This document shows, one piece after another, positions 11,303 through 20,915 of a stretch of DNA of 64,000 nucleotides (its first letter is position 1; every line of letters starts with the position of its first letter). The translations under genes and the position numbers were made by a program. The stretch comes from Nymphaea colorata (lineage: Eukaryota; Streptophyta; Magnoliopsida; Nymphaeales; Nymphaeaceae). Under the pieces are notes generated by a model that searched no databases, was not told the origin of the DNA, and saw nothing but the letters and a program-made list of their open reading frames with translations. The stretch spans positions 33,079,934 to 33,143,933 of the forward strand of contig NC_045138.2 of the NCBI RefSeq assembly GCF_008831285.2, written 5' to 3'.

Positions 11303-11392
11303 AAATGACCAACAGTAATTTGGCCATGTGGAACTGGTACCATTCAAACGTCCAATCACAACATGGTTTGTTTCAGTGAGGATCTTGTTTGC
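11303..11392 (+). repeat. Dispersed direct repeat, copy 2 (partner of 1-89)
   Basis: Carries the same blocks as 1-89 in the same order (AACTGGTACCATTCAAACGT, CCAATCACAACATGG, CTTGTTTGCC) with scattered substitutions. Similarity stops at about 11392. Confidence 0.7.
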
Positions 11393-12433
11393 CCATCGTC
11401 ATGACCAAAAGATTATACCAAATAGAACATAATGGTATTTAAATATAAGTGCAAGTAAAGCTTTAGTTAACTTGGAATGGTAGAAGGCCATAAGTGTTCA
11501 GTATCCACTTTAGCTGTCCTGTCTATTACATGGTGCAAATTTGCCTGCACTTGGCGTGTTATCCGTTGCTCTTTTGTTTTGGGAGTTCGAATGAACTGTT
11601 TATATGAAGAAACAAGGGCACAGACGCCACCCAAAAAAAAAAAAAAAAAAAAGGAGAATTGTAATAAAAGATACAGAATTCAAGCCCTTCCCACCACCGA
11701 CCATTTTTCCAAAACCAGGGGAGAGTTTCAGCTGATACAGCCAATGGTTTTGCTGCAAGCTGATCAATCTGCTGCTGAACCAAGATGTATCTGATCATCT
11801 GCTTTCAATAAAAAGTTTTTAGAAAGCGCAGATGTAGGCCGAGACCTTTTGATCATCGGCATCTCTCATATGATTGAAGCAAGGCCCTTTGATCAGAATG
11901 TTGCAAACATTCAAAAGTGATAAATCTAATCATAGAAAGATGAAAACCTATATGGCCACATAAATTATACATATATTCTGAAGAATGACTTTTTGAAAAA
12001 GTAATATTTAAGTTTTGGATATTAATGCATTGTTATAGGAGATGTTTCGAGAATATCATAAGGATTTTCCCTGCAATTATTCGATGTTGTTTTGGTGGTG
12101 AAACTGCAATCTTGTTATATTGCCATGACATAAATAATCATCAGAAATGTAGTTCTCAAGTAAGGTATAAATCTGATGACATCTTGAAAAGATTCACGGG
12201 ATCGAATTTTGAATAAACTCGGGTTTTGCATGAGACGGAGTGGTATTTCTTTGCTGCCCGTACCTACGGTCTCGGCCTTCGGCCCTTCGGCCCTTCAGTC
12301 AGGCTGAAACGTTTCATCTCAATAATTTTAAAATCTTCTTTGTCTCCAGCCAGCCTGGTTTGGTTTGGAGAAAAGGGATGTCACTTGTCAGTTGCCTGTA
12401 TTTGGACGAAGACTGCAGTTGTCGTGGCCCGCT

Positions 12434-12511
12434 ACCGACGTGTGGAACGGTTGCCAACCTTATCTTTCCGTCGGCAACTATATTTTTCTGGTCAGAAGCT
12501 ACCCCATTTGT
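12434..12511 (+). repeat. GCCAACCTTATCTTTC repeat, copy 1 (CACTA-like word)
   Basis: TTGCCAACCTTATCTTTCCG, then TCGGCAACTATATTTTTCTGG and CAGAAGCTAC. It recurs at 12659-12744. TTTCCGTCGGCAA / TTGCCGACGG words are typical subterminal motifs of CACTA (En/Spm) transposons, and a TTGCCGACGGGTGTCGG block follows at about 12755. No CACTA termini were found. Confidence 0.4.
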
Positions 12512-12658
12512 GTATTATACCGGGAACAAGAAAACGTGTTTTAGAAAACCACTTAGCAGACAAGATACTCTAGTATTAGAAAATGTGTTTATTTTTTTTC
12601 TTTTTCCTTTTGTTTGGAATTGGTTTCACATTCAAAGAAGGAAGTTTCTTGACTAAGT

Positions 12659-12744
12659 CCGGACGTGAGGAACATTTGCCAACCTTATCTTTCGGTCGGC
12701 AAGTGTATTTTTCTGGTTGCCATTGAGGGGCAGAAGCTACTCTG
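12659..12744 (+). repeat. GCCAACCTTATCTTTC repeat, copy 2
   Basis: Diverged direct copy of 12434-12511 (TTTGCCAACCTTATCTTTCG, CGGCAAGTGTATTTTTCTGG, CAGAAGCTAC) about 225 bases downstream. The copies may be the remains of a CACTA-type element or of a simple segmental duplication. Confidence 0.45.
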
Positions 12745-13101
12745 TGTGGTTAGGATTGCCGACGGGTGTCGGGTACTCCTAGGCAGATTCAATGCTTGAT
12801 CTTCTCAATTCTTTCCAATAAATTTTATTAAAAGAAAAGGACCGGGCCTTTCCTCAGCATGACTGCATCCAAAGGAGTGAAAGGAAAATAAAAACATATA
12901 TGATTTCAGTTTGTTTTAAAATGTCATGTGTTACATTTGCAATTCAAATCATTCAGTGGACTTTCGATGTAAGTATGCTCTATAGATATGTGGCCGTTCA
13001 ATATTAGCTCTTTCACCATAATCCTCGTCCCTCCAGTTTCAACTTCGTAACCTTCTTCATTATTCATAGCAGGGCATTCGATCGATCGGCCCTCAACCTC
13101 T

Positions 13102-14631
13102 ATGGGCAGCCTGCAAGACCACGGAGAAGAAAGGCTCGGCCTTCTTGATGCAGAGGAACTACGGAAACAAGCACGTCTGGTGGCTGATTTTATTGCTGAC
13201 TATTACAAGGCGATTGAAAGCTATCCCGTGTGTAGCCAAGTTCAACCTGGCTACCTGAGCAGCCGGTTGCCGGAAACGGCTCCTAACAAGCCAGCTCCCT
13301 TGGAGGCCATTCTCCAAGATGTGAAGAAACATATCCTTCCCGGCCTGACTCACTGGCAGAGCCCCAGTTTCTTTGCCTACTTCCAGGCTAATGTAAGCAC
13401 CGGGGGGTTTCTTGGGGAGATGCTTTGCAGTGGCTTCAACGTCGTTGGGTTCAACTGGCTTGCATCGCCGGCGGCCACGGAGCTTGAATCACTGGTCATG
13501 GATTGGATGGGCGGTATGCTTAATCTCCCGTCGTCATTCAGGTTCAACGCTTCCAACAATGGTGACAGTAAAAACGGTGATGGTGGAGGTGGCGTCATAC
13601 TTGGCAGCACATGTGAAGCCGTAGTGTGCACCCTGGTGGCCGCTAGGGACAAAGTCTTGAGCAGTATGGGCTACGACAGTATAACCAAGCTTGTAGTCTA
13701 TGGCTCTGACCAGACCCACTCATGCCTGCAAAAGGCATGCAAGATAGCAGGCATCAACCCTAATCACTACCGGCCACTTGCCACCTCTTACAAAACCGGC
13801 TTTGCACTCTTGCCGGACGTCGCCCGACGGGCAATGGCGAGCGACGTCGCAGCCGGCTTGATCCCCCTTTTCCTCTGCGCCACCGTAGGCACGACGGGTG
13901 TCGGCGCTGTAGACCCTTTGCATGGGCTGGCGCAAGTGGCTAAAGAATACAAAGCCTGGCTCCATGTTGATGCGGCCTATGCAGGCAGTGCTTGCATATG
14001 CCCGGAGTTCAGGAGCTACCTAGATGGAGTGGAACATGCAGACTCTATGAGCACGAACCCTCACAAATGGCTCCTCACCAACATGGATTGTTGTTGTCTA
14101 TGGGTGAAACACACTTCTCTCTTAGTGAATGCCTTGTCCACCAGTGCTGTTTTCCTCGACAATCCGGGCACCGCATCCCTAGAGGTCATAGACTATAAAG
14201 ACTGGCAAATTGCATTGAGCCGGCGGTTTCGTGCCATCAAATTGTGGCTTGTGATTCGCAGCTATGGCCTGAACGGCCTCAGGGAGCATGTAAGGAGGCA
14301 TGTTAGGCTTGCCATGCTCTTTGAAAAGTGGGTGAGCACGGATGAAAGGTTCGAAATCGTCGCGCCAAGAAGACTTGCCTTGGTCTGCTTTAGGCTCAAA
14401 CCAGGAGGAGGAGGAGATGGCGAGGGTTCCGAGCTCAACCGCAAGCTGCTGGAAGCGATCAACTCCACCGGGAAGGTTTACATGACTCACACAGTTGTGG
14501 ACAAGATGTTCGTGCTGCGTTTTGCTGTTGGCTCCACGTTAACGGAGGAAAGGCATGTTCGTGGTGCTTGGAGCATCATACAAGAGCAATCCAGTGTAGT
14601 TGCTGCTGGAGACGCGGCAAGCATTGCTTGA
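13102..14631 (+). CDS. TYDC/AAS: Aromatic aldehyde synthase / aromatic L-amino acid decarboxylase family (TYDC/AAS), 509 aa
   Basis: This is an intronless, full-length cytosolic group II PLP enzyme; plant members are typically about 490-530 aa. Seen: PLP-stacking His206 in SDQTH, pyridine-binding Asp290 in [16 protein letters not shown], Schiff-base Lys322 in NPHKW, and [16 protein letters not shown] around 363-378. Family knowledge: a loop Tyr (human AADC Tyr332, poppy TYDC Tyr350) permits simple decarboxylation. Phe at this site makes aldehyde synthases, which decarboxylate and oxidatively deaminate to aldehyde, CO2, NH3 and H2O2. Here the loop reads STSAVFLDN, with Phe351. Ser373 in IALS is the residue linked to phenolic substrates (Tyr, Dopa, Phe) rather than tryptophan, where Gly is usual. 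I therefore predict 4-hydroxyphenylacetaldehyde or phenylacetaldehyde formation. Unusual features: a Gly/Asp/Asn-rich insert at 149-164 and [10 protein letters not shown] in place of the common YFPSSGS. Confidence 0.93.
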   Translation: MGSLQDHGEERLGLLDAEELRKQARLVADFIADYYKAIESYPVCSQVQPGYLSSRLPETAPNKPAPLEAILQDVKKHILPGLTHWQSPSFFAYFQANVSTGGFLGEMLCSGFNVVGFNWLASPAATELESLVMDWMGGMLNLPSSFRFNASNNGDSKNGDGGGGVILGSTCEAVVCTLVAARDKVLSSMGYDSITKLVVYGSDQTHSCLQKACKIAGINPNHYRPLATSYKTGFALLPDVARRAMASDVAAGLIPLFLCATVGTTGVGAVDPLHGLAQVAKEYKAWLHVDAAYAGSACICPEFRSYLDGVEHADSMSTNPHKWLLTNMDCCCLWVKHTSLLVNALSTSAVFLDNPGTASLEVIDYKDWQIALSRRFRAIKLWLVIRSYGLNGLREHVRRHVRLAMLFEKWVSTDERFEIVAPRRLALVCFRLKPGGGGDGEGSELNRKLLEAINSTGKVYMTHTVVDKMFVLRFAVGSTLTEERHVRGAWSIIQEQSSVVAAGDAASIA

Positions 14632-14639
14632 GAGAATGA

Positions 14640-17600
14640 TGAATTTGTATTATTGCACCATATGTTGCTCAACTTCTGTTCAGTAGCTAGTAGGCTGAAT
14701 CTATTGTCTATGGTAAATTTGGTAGAGGCGAGTAGCTGAACGCGTCATATCTTTTCTTGATGGGCCACAAACATGTGTATGAGTGGTAAACACAATTACC
14801 TACATAAAACAAAAATAATCATTTCTGTATTCATTGTCCTCGTAAGAAGGTTATGTTCATCTTGAAGGGGCAATTTACAGACATTACGAAACCAAAAGGG
14901 ATGGTTTTCTGCATAGGAATTCATCCATGCTTCGTCGAGAAAGCATACTAGTTGCTTGCATACATATATAGTTTTCAAGAAACCCGAACCTAAAATAAAA
15001 GTTTTCTGCACTGAGTGAACTTGAGATTTCACTAGATATCAACTTCACATCAAAAGATATATATCTTGAAGCCCCAACGTTGATCAATGAAAAGGAGGTG
15101 GCAAATTCTTTCGGACGAAGTCTGCGTATGGGTTACGCCCTTGCCTCTTGTGAGAAAGAATGTGATTATATACAGCAAAAAATGGGGTACTTGAGAGGAA
15201 CTCTATCCCATAGCTACAGCCTCACTGAAAGGTCTCCAGACTCCACCTAAAATCTGGAGCTTGCCATTTCCTGCGAATGACATTGTCCGGAACACTAAAC
15301 AAAAAAAGTGAATGGCTTCAGGTGCTGGCCACCCTTTCTCAATCTTGATACTTGTCAAAAGATTCGCTTGTTTTACTTTTCCACCGTCCATTGTTAGCCA
15401 TCACTGCAATGCGCCCATCAGAAGCAAGCAGTTCAATAGGATAGCGTCTTCCAATTCGCCACCAAAGGAGGCATCCTATTGAACTTTCGCAAAAAGGAAA
15501 TGGTCAGATTCACTCTTGACTAGACCAGCAACCCCTAATTTTAAATCAAGCTTCCATGAGACTATGTGAATGTTAGCACAGATATCAGCTCCCTTAGTCC
15601 CCACTTCATCAGATTGTTTGGAGGTCAAGATGACACTCAAAAATTTTCCAAAAAAACAGCTGCCAAACCGGTTGAGTGGAGCGATGGGAGCATCACGTGG
15701 ATTCCTGATCGAAGAAGGAAGTCTTGAAGGTAGGGTTTTTGATTGGACAGTAGCTCTTGGATGGAGGATTCCATCATCCCATCGAGCAAACCCTCTCAAT
15801 ACGGTCGCAACTTGCTCAATCGAGGGTGGAGCACATCATCTGTCAGTTCACATTCTGTCTTTTGTCACTTTGAGCAATTTTCCACCAGATCTTGAATCGC
15901 AAGCTCTGACTATTCTTCTTCAAGATCCAGTAGCCAGGAAGAGCTGGTCGCACAAGCTTAATGGGGCATAATCTTGTTGCATATGATATGAGAGGATTTT
16001 TTCATTCATGACGCCATTTTTTAGTCTGCTTTGAACACTAGGGATCGACATTGGCTTTCTAACAACTCTTCTTGCCGCAGAGGGATGCCGTAATAGGTAG
16101 CGGATACTTCTCCTCTCATCCATCCGCATATGTGTTTCACTCCAGCCAGGGTACGGTCATCCATATTGACTAGACCGCCCGCTTTCTCAAACTCAATGAA
16201 AAAAAAAGTTCCATGAAAAAAACGATGTCATCAGCGTATAATGTGGAGTGTAAGCAAAGGATAGGTTGCTCATCCTTCGGCAGGGAGTTTGGGGAGAGAG
16301 AGAAAGGGAACTATTGAGAATGAGAGAAAAAAGAGAACCAATAACACAGATTTTTAAGTGGTTGGGTTCATAGACCTAGATCCTAGATGAATGCGAGAGC
16401 AGCTACTCCTTTGGTTTTCCCTTTTTCCTTGTTTTCTTTCTTTGCTTTACAAGTATTTTTCAGATGCATGAAGAAAGTTAAAATCAATGCAGAAGATCGT
16501 TGGTAGAGTTTACATGTAAACAAAATGACTGTGGAAAGAATATTACCAACATATATTGCTGCAATTCTTCAAGGTTCACACGATTTTAATAAGGCAAGAA
16601 TGAAAATGAACCGTTGAGCATGCTGCGCTGGATGTAATGACCACTTACAACAGGAACCACAACTGTGGTTGGTGTTGTTCTGGGTGAGAAGAAATGACTG
16701 CAAGGGAAGATTCTTGGCAACCAGCGGGACTTGTTTGGCACCATCACCGGTGACCTCAAACTTGAAGGAAGGGGCACCATTTTTCCAACTCCTCCGTGGA
16801 ACTTGACCACAAAGACAAACTAATACCAGACCCTAGATTTGGTTAATGGGTCCATCCCCTACTGCTCTCTCTACATCTCTCTCTGAATTTCCTTTAAAAA
16901 AAGAAGCCATGCGAATTTGATGGAGCATGAGATAGGGTGCGTTTGATGCACCTGGAAAAAAGTCAAATTTCGGAAGACAATCTCATTTCACTAGGAAGAT
17001 CTGTGATTTTTGTTGTTACTTTTAACACTGGATTAAAGTTTAAAAAAAAAAAAAAAGACTAACTTAACATACGTTTCTCACCAACTCACTCTTAAGATCA
17101 TATAAAGCTAGATTGCAGAAAAAGCACCTTAATAATTAACTTTAATATAATTGTCCACATGCAACCTAAATTTCTTAATTGCAATTTTTTTACTTTTGAA
17201 ATTGAATTTGATATATATAATTGCATTAGCGGAGATCGGTTTTCGATTCAGGGGAGTTGTACTGTTGTTGGTGGCACGTAAGAATTGGGCTTTCAGGGAT
17301 ATTTCTCCCGGTTTCAGCTTTTCATGCTTGAGGGCGTAGAAGGATATTCACCTCTCGATCAATCGCTGCTCCTCCTTGCTGCTGACTACGTCTTTCTTCC
17401 TTTCTCCGCTCTTTATTTCTTACATGTTTCCCATAGTTTTTTCGCCAACTGCCTGTCCCCTACTTCTGTTCATCATATTACCATTTTTATCCGCTTTCTC
17501 TCTTTATATCCCTTTCTCGCTCCTAGGGAGATTTTTTGTTTTAATCATAGTCACAAATTAAACGGTGATACGCATTATATCTAAGAAAAATCGGTTTTTA

Positions 17601-17980
17601 TTTGGTATAATAAAACGAGCTTGGAAAAATAAAAGAATATATATATGTGCTAAATTTTTAAAAAATTAAAAGCCCTAAAAATTAAAACAAATTGAAATAA
17701 TTGATAACATAATTATACAAACATAAAAAATAAGTAGATTTGCAATAAATAAAAATTAAGAAATAAAAACAAGCAGTTTGGCATTAAAAAATGTGAAAAA
17801 AACATGAAAAAATGAGTTTTTTCTCTTTTTTTGTATTGGTTTTTTTTTTTAAAAAAAAATGTACAGTGGTTTTTAAAAGTTGTATACGGCCGACTTATTT
17901 ATCATATTTTCTTATATATATATTATTTATTAAAAAAACACATTTTTTGTGATTAGAGTTTTAATGACAATCAAGAAAGC
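14640..17980. other. Intergenic; unresolved decayed ORFs at 15.2-16.1 kb
   Basis: No gene can be supported. At 15.2-16.1 kb both strands hold open frames of up to 133 codons, with several short minus-strand frames in succession, the pattern of a decayed coding sequence or retroelement piece. I could not match any frame to a family. From 17.0 kb the sequence becomes very AT-rich, with poly-A and poly-T runs. Confidence 0.4.
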
Positions 17981-17981
17981 A

Positions 17982-17989
17982 CTCTGAGG
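17982..17989 (+). repeat. Target-site duplication, left copy
   Basis: CTCTGAGG directly before the hAT-type element, identical to the right copy at 18421-18428. Confidence 0.88.
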
Positions 17990-18420
17990 TAAGGGTGGGC
18001 ATCCGGCGCCCAATAAAGAACCGTCGGGAACGGCCCGACGGGCCGTTGGGTCGGGCCCGGGCCTGGCCCGGATATTTAACGGGTTGGGCCGGGCTGGGCC
18101 CAGATATATGAAACCTGAGCCCGGGCTTGGCCCAGTTATAATAAAATAATATTATTTTTAATTTATAAAATATTTTTTAAAAAATAAAATAATATTTATT
18201 AGTGATAAATATATAATATTAAAATTAAAAATTTATATTTTAATTTTTAACGAGCCGGGCCGAGGCTGACCCGACAGGCATATCAGGCCCGAACCCGGCC
18301 CGTTAACAATTTTTCCCGGACCAGGCCCGGGCCCGACCCAGCCAACTTTTTCCAGGCCCGAGCCCGAGGCGGGCCGGGTACCGAGTACCCAGCGGTGGCC
18401 CGGCCCCGTGCCCACCCTTA
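17990..18420. mobile_element. Non-autonomous hAT-type foldback element (MITE), 431 bp
   Basis: The element begins TAAGGGTGGGCA and ends with its exact complement TGCCCACCCTTA. It is bounded by a perfect 8-bp duplication CTCTGAGG, the length made by hAT transposases, and the TAAGGGTGGGCA terminus resembles TAGGGGTGGGCA-type hAT ends. It has an odd three-part composition: two GC-rich arms of about 150 bases full of GGGCCCGGGCC-type words, and a central core of about 110 bases made almost only of A and T (18140-18250). The arms pair imperfectly, for example TTTAACGGG at about 18074 against CCCGTTAAC at about 18299, so the whole could fold into a long hairpin. There is no transposase; it would need one in trans. 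Exact ends suggest a fairly recent insertion. Confidence 0.88.
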
Positions 18421-18428
18421 CTCTGAGG
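18421..18428 (+). repeat. Target-site duplication, right copy
   Basis: CTCTGAGG immediately after the element end, identical to 17982-17989. Confidence 0.88.
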
Positions 18429-20678
18429 TGAGAGACCTGACCGCACCGCTTCCTAGACAACTTGATGCAGAGACCCTTTGAACGCCAAAACCTTCGGACT
18501 GAATCACGTAGTTTGCTTCTACTGGAGCCATCTCTTTGGCTTCTGTTTAGAGAGTCTTTTAATTAAACAGATTTTGTGCCTAACCAGATTTCCGTTAAGC
18601 TGAAAATTGAAGTTTAGAAATTTTGTTTTAGCTGCAAGAAAACTTACCCACAGAAATAATTTAAACGATGGATACCAGTCTCTGACTTCATAAGTTTTGG
18701 GTCATGAAGATGACATACTGCATGGTCAAAATTTTCCAAGGCGCAAAATTCGAAGCATAAGGAGCATTGTTGCCTCTTAGGAAGGCTTTCAACATAACAT
18801 AGTTCAGTAGATGATCAGTTTGAATGACGGGCAGCACGTAGACAAGGTTTTCAAGTATACGTTTCACAAGTTGGCAGCACGAATCCTAAAATAATGTCTT
18901 CATGCCAAAAGGAAAATGTCTAATATATATTGAATAAAAAAATTATGTGCTTAGATTTGGTTGATACAAGTTGCACCTTTGATATCCGCCTAACTATTTT
19001 CTTATGCCAACTATTTTCTCTCTGTGCTTTATTATAATGTAACTTTTTACATTTAGTTAGATGGTCACTGTTTTTCCATATTGTAATTAGCAGTTGCGTG
19101 GCCGTCCTGTTCATGGGAAAATTCCACGAACGTGAGCATCACATCGCATGGCCGCAGAATTCCGACTCCCATTCTCCAAAACCGCAGCAGGACGTGTTCG
19201 CCGCTTCATTTCTTTGACCGCTTTGTGGAAAAACTTTACGAGAAGAGGGGAGCACGCGTTGGTCCACACTCACACAAACCAATTTTTTCTTAGAATAAAT
19301 AGCAAAATTGATAATATTTTTTTTCTTAAAAATGTTTAAACTTTGCTGCCACCAAGTTTTCAAGTAATTTAATCATTGTTTATTTATCTCCTAAAGAGTC
19401 ACAAAAATGTAAAGTAAATTGCCACTAAATACAGTGGGGCCTTGTGAATCGATTCAACTTCATCCTAAAAAAAGCAAAACAAGGCCTTGAGGATCGATTT
19501 AATCTCATCCTCAAAACAAGTCGAACAATCCATAGTTCGCAAACTCACCAATCTGAGTTGTGAGTCACCAAGCTGAATAGAATCGCCATGATCAATTATT
19601 TTACATGTTCATCGAATCAACTGCCATGATCAATCAATTACATGTTCTTGTTGCTGAATAATAAAGTTTATTATTTTTAAAGTTGCAAAATATCACAAAC
19701 TTTATTAAATATAATCAAATACTGTATTACATTACCTATATCACACGTTATGCTGATGAAAAAAAATCAAGTATAGAGAAGGAGCCAGCCGGGGGGACGG
19801 CCTGAAAAAAAAACATAAACTTTACATGTAAAATTTTAAAAAAAATTATTTACTCTATATAAACATTCAAAAAATGGTATTTTGATCCAGAAACTATGAT
19901 TCATTTCTCTTCATGAAAAATTTCTGATTTCACACAAACTTACCTTCTCTTCCCTTGAGAGGTTTAGACATTGTTGCTTATCTACTACCTTCCACAAAGC
20001 CCTTTTCGTCATCCCATCTGTTAAGTAGAAAATCCCTATTCATTAATGAATCTTCTAAGGGGCAATTGTCTCTGTAACGTTCGCGAAATTATGGATACCG
20101 GAGTAGCATAAGAAGCACTATCAATAATGGCAAAGATTCATTCGTATTCGTATGAATTAGTGTATGAAACGCCCAAAAATAACAATCTATTTTCTCCTCT
20201 TTTTAGAGGCAAATCTTCATTCATAGTTGGTGTTCTAAGATGCAATAATCTATGCAACATTCCGTAATGGACAGCAAAATACCACAAGAAGCACTAATAA
20301 CAATCGCAAAGCTTCATTCACATAAACTAAATGCAAATTAAAGCACTTTTAGTCCTTATAACAGTACAAATATCAACAACCTCTTACACCACACATACCA
20401 ATATCCCTATACATATTAAACCAGGCATAAAAATATCTTTCCACCCGTGGAACAAATATAACATGAACGAACCAACATCGTCTCTGACCCAACAGAACAA
20501 CAAATAGGAGCTACATCAGAGCAAGATAACAATTCTGTGTAATGGTAGCTTCTTATTGCGCCAACTAGATAAAATTTACAATAACTCACTCTCACAACGA
20601 TATAAACAAACATTTACTATTCTCTTTTTCTTCTTTGGCTTTTCCCATGATCTGGTTGGACCAAAGGGGAGGACCGAC
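18429..20678. other. Intergenic, AT-rich, no supported gene
   Basis: Short overlapping frames only, with no family motifs. Part of 20400-20678 is probably the 3' flank of the minus-strand wound-induced peptide gene. Confidence 0.5.
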
Positions 20679-20915
20679 TCAGTTGGGACCCCAGCAGCTG
20701 AGGTACATGACGGTGCGTAGCGACTCCTCGGCCCGCCGGCGCTTCTCCTCGGCGGCTCTCCTCTTGACGGGCTCAATCGCGCTGGAGAAACGCCTGACGT
20801 CCCTCCGGCCGTTGACCTTGGATGCAACATCACACCTGGGAGCCTGGTCCTTCACCCCTTGCACCGCCTTGCTGCCGGCGGCGATGCAGATCCTACTCGC
20901 ATGCCTCAGGCTCAT
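20679..20915 (-). CDS. DUF3774 wound-induced/wound-responsive peptide (WIP), 78 aa
   Basis: This is a second member of the plant DUF3774 family, on the minus strand and single-exon. The C-terminus LRTVMYLSCWGPN is the exact family signature. The N-terminus MSLRHASRICIAAGSKAVQG followed by VKDQ matches the usual pattern MS...A.....A(V)EALKDQ. A basic, Arg-rich segment (RRAAEEKRRRAEES) precedes the signature. I chose the ATG at 20915; the frame stays open further upstream, but only this Met gives the family N-terminus and size. The coding region is GC-rich compared with its surroundings. The protein shares little with the copy at 2963-3241 outside the two ends, so the pair is not a recent duplication. 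Confidence 0.88.
   Translation of the reverse strand: MSLRHASRICIAAGSKAVQGVKDQAPRCDVASKVNGRRDVRRFSSAIEPVKRRAAEEKRRRAEESLRTVMYLSCWGPN

Noticed and set aside
12240-12656. 138-codon plus-strand frame
   Set aside because: It runs through the CACTA-like repeat, overlaps an equally long frame in another phase and shows no motif.
13159-14672. Minus-strand and shifted frames across the PLP enzyme gene
   Set aside because: Shadows; the 509-codon frame carries all catalytic residues.
18233-18460. Gly/Pro-rich 75-codon minus-strand frame
   Set aside because: It is translation of the GC-rich arm of the hAT-type element, not a gene.
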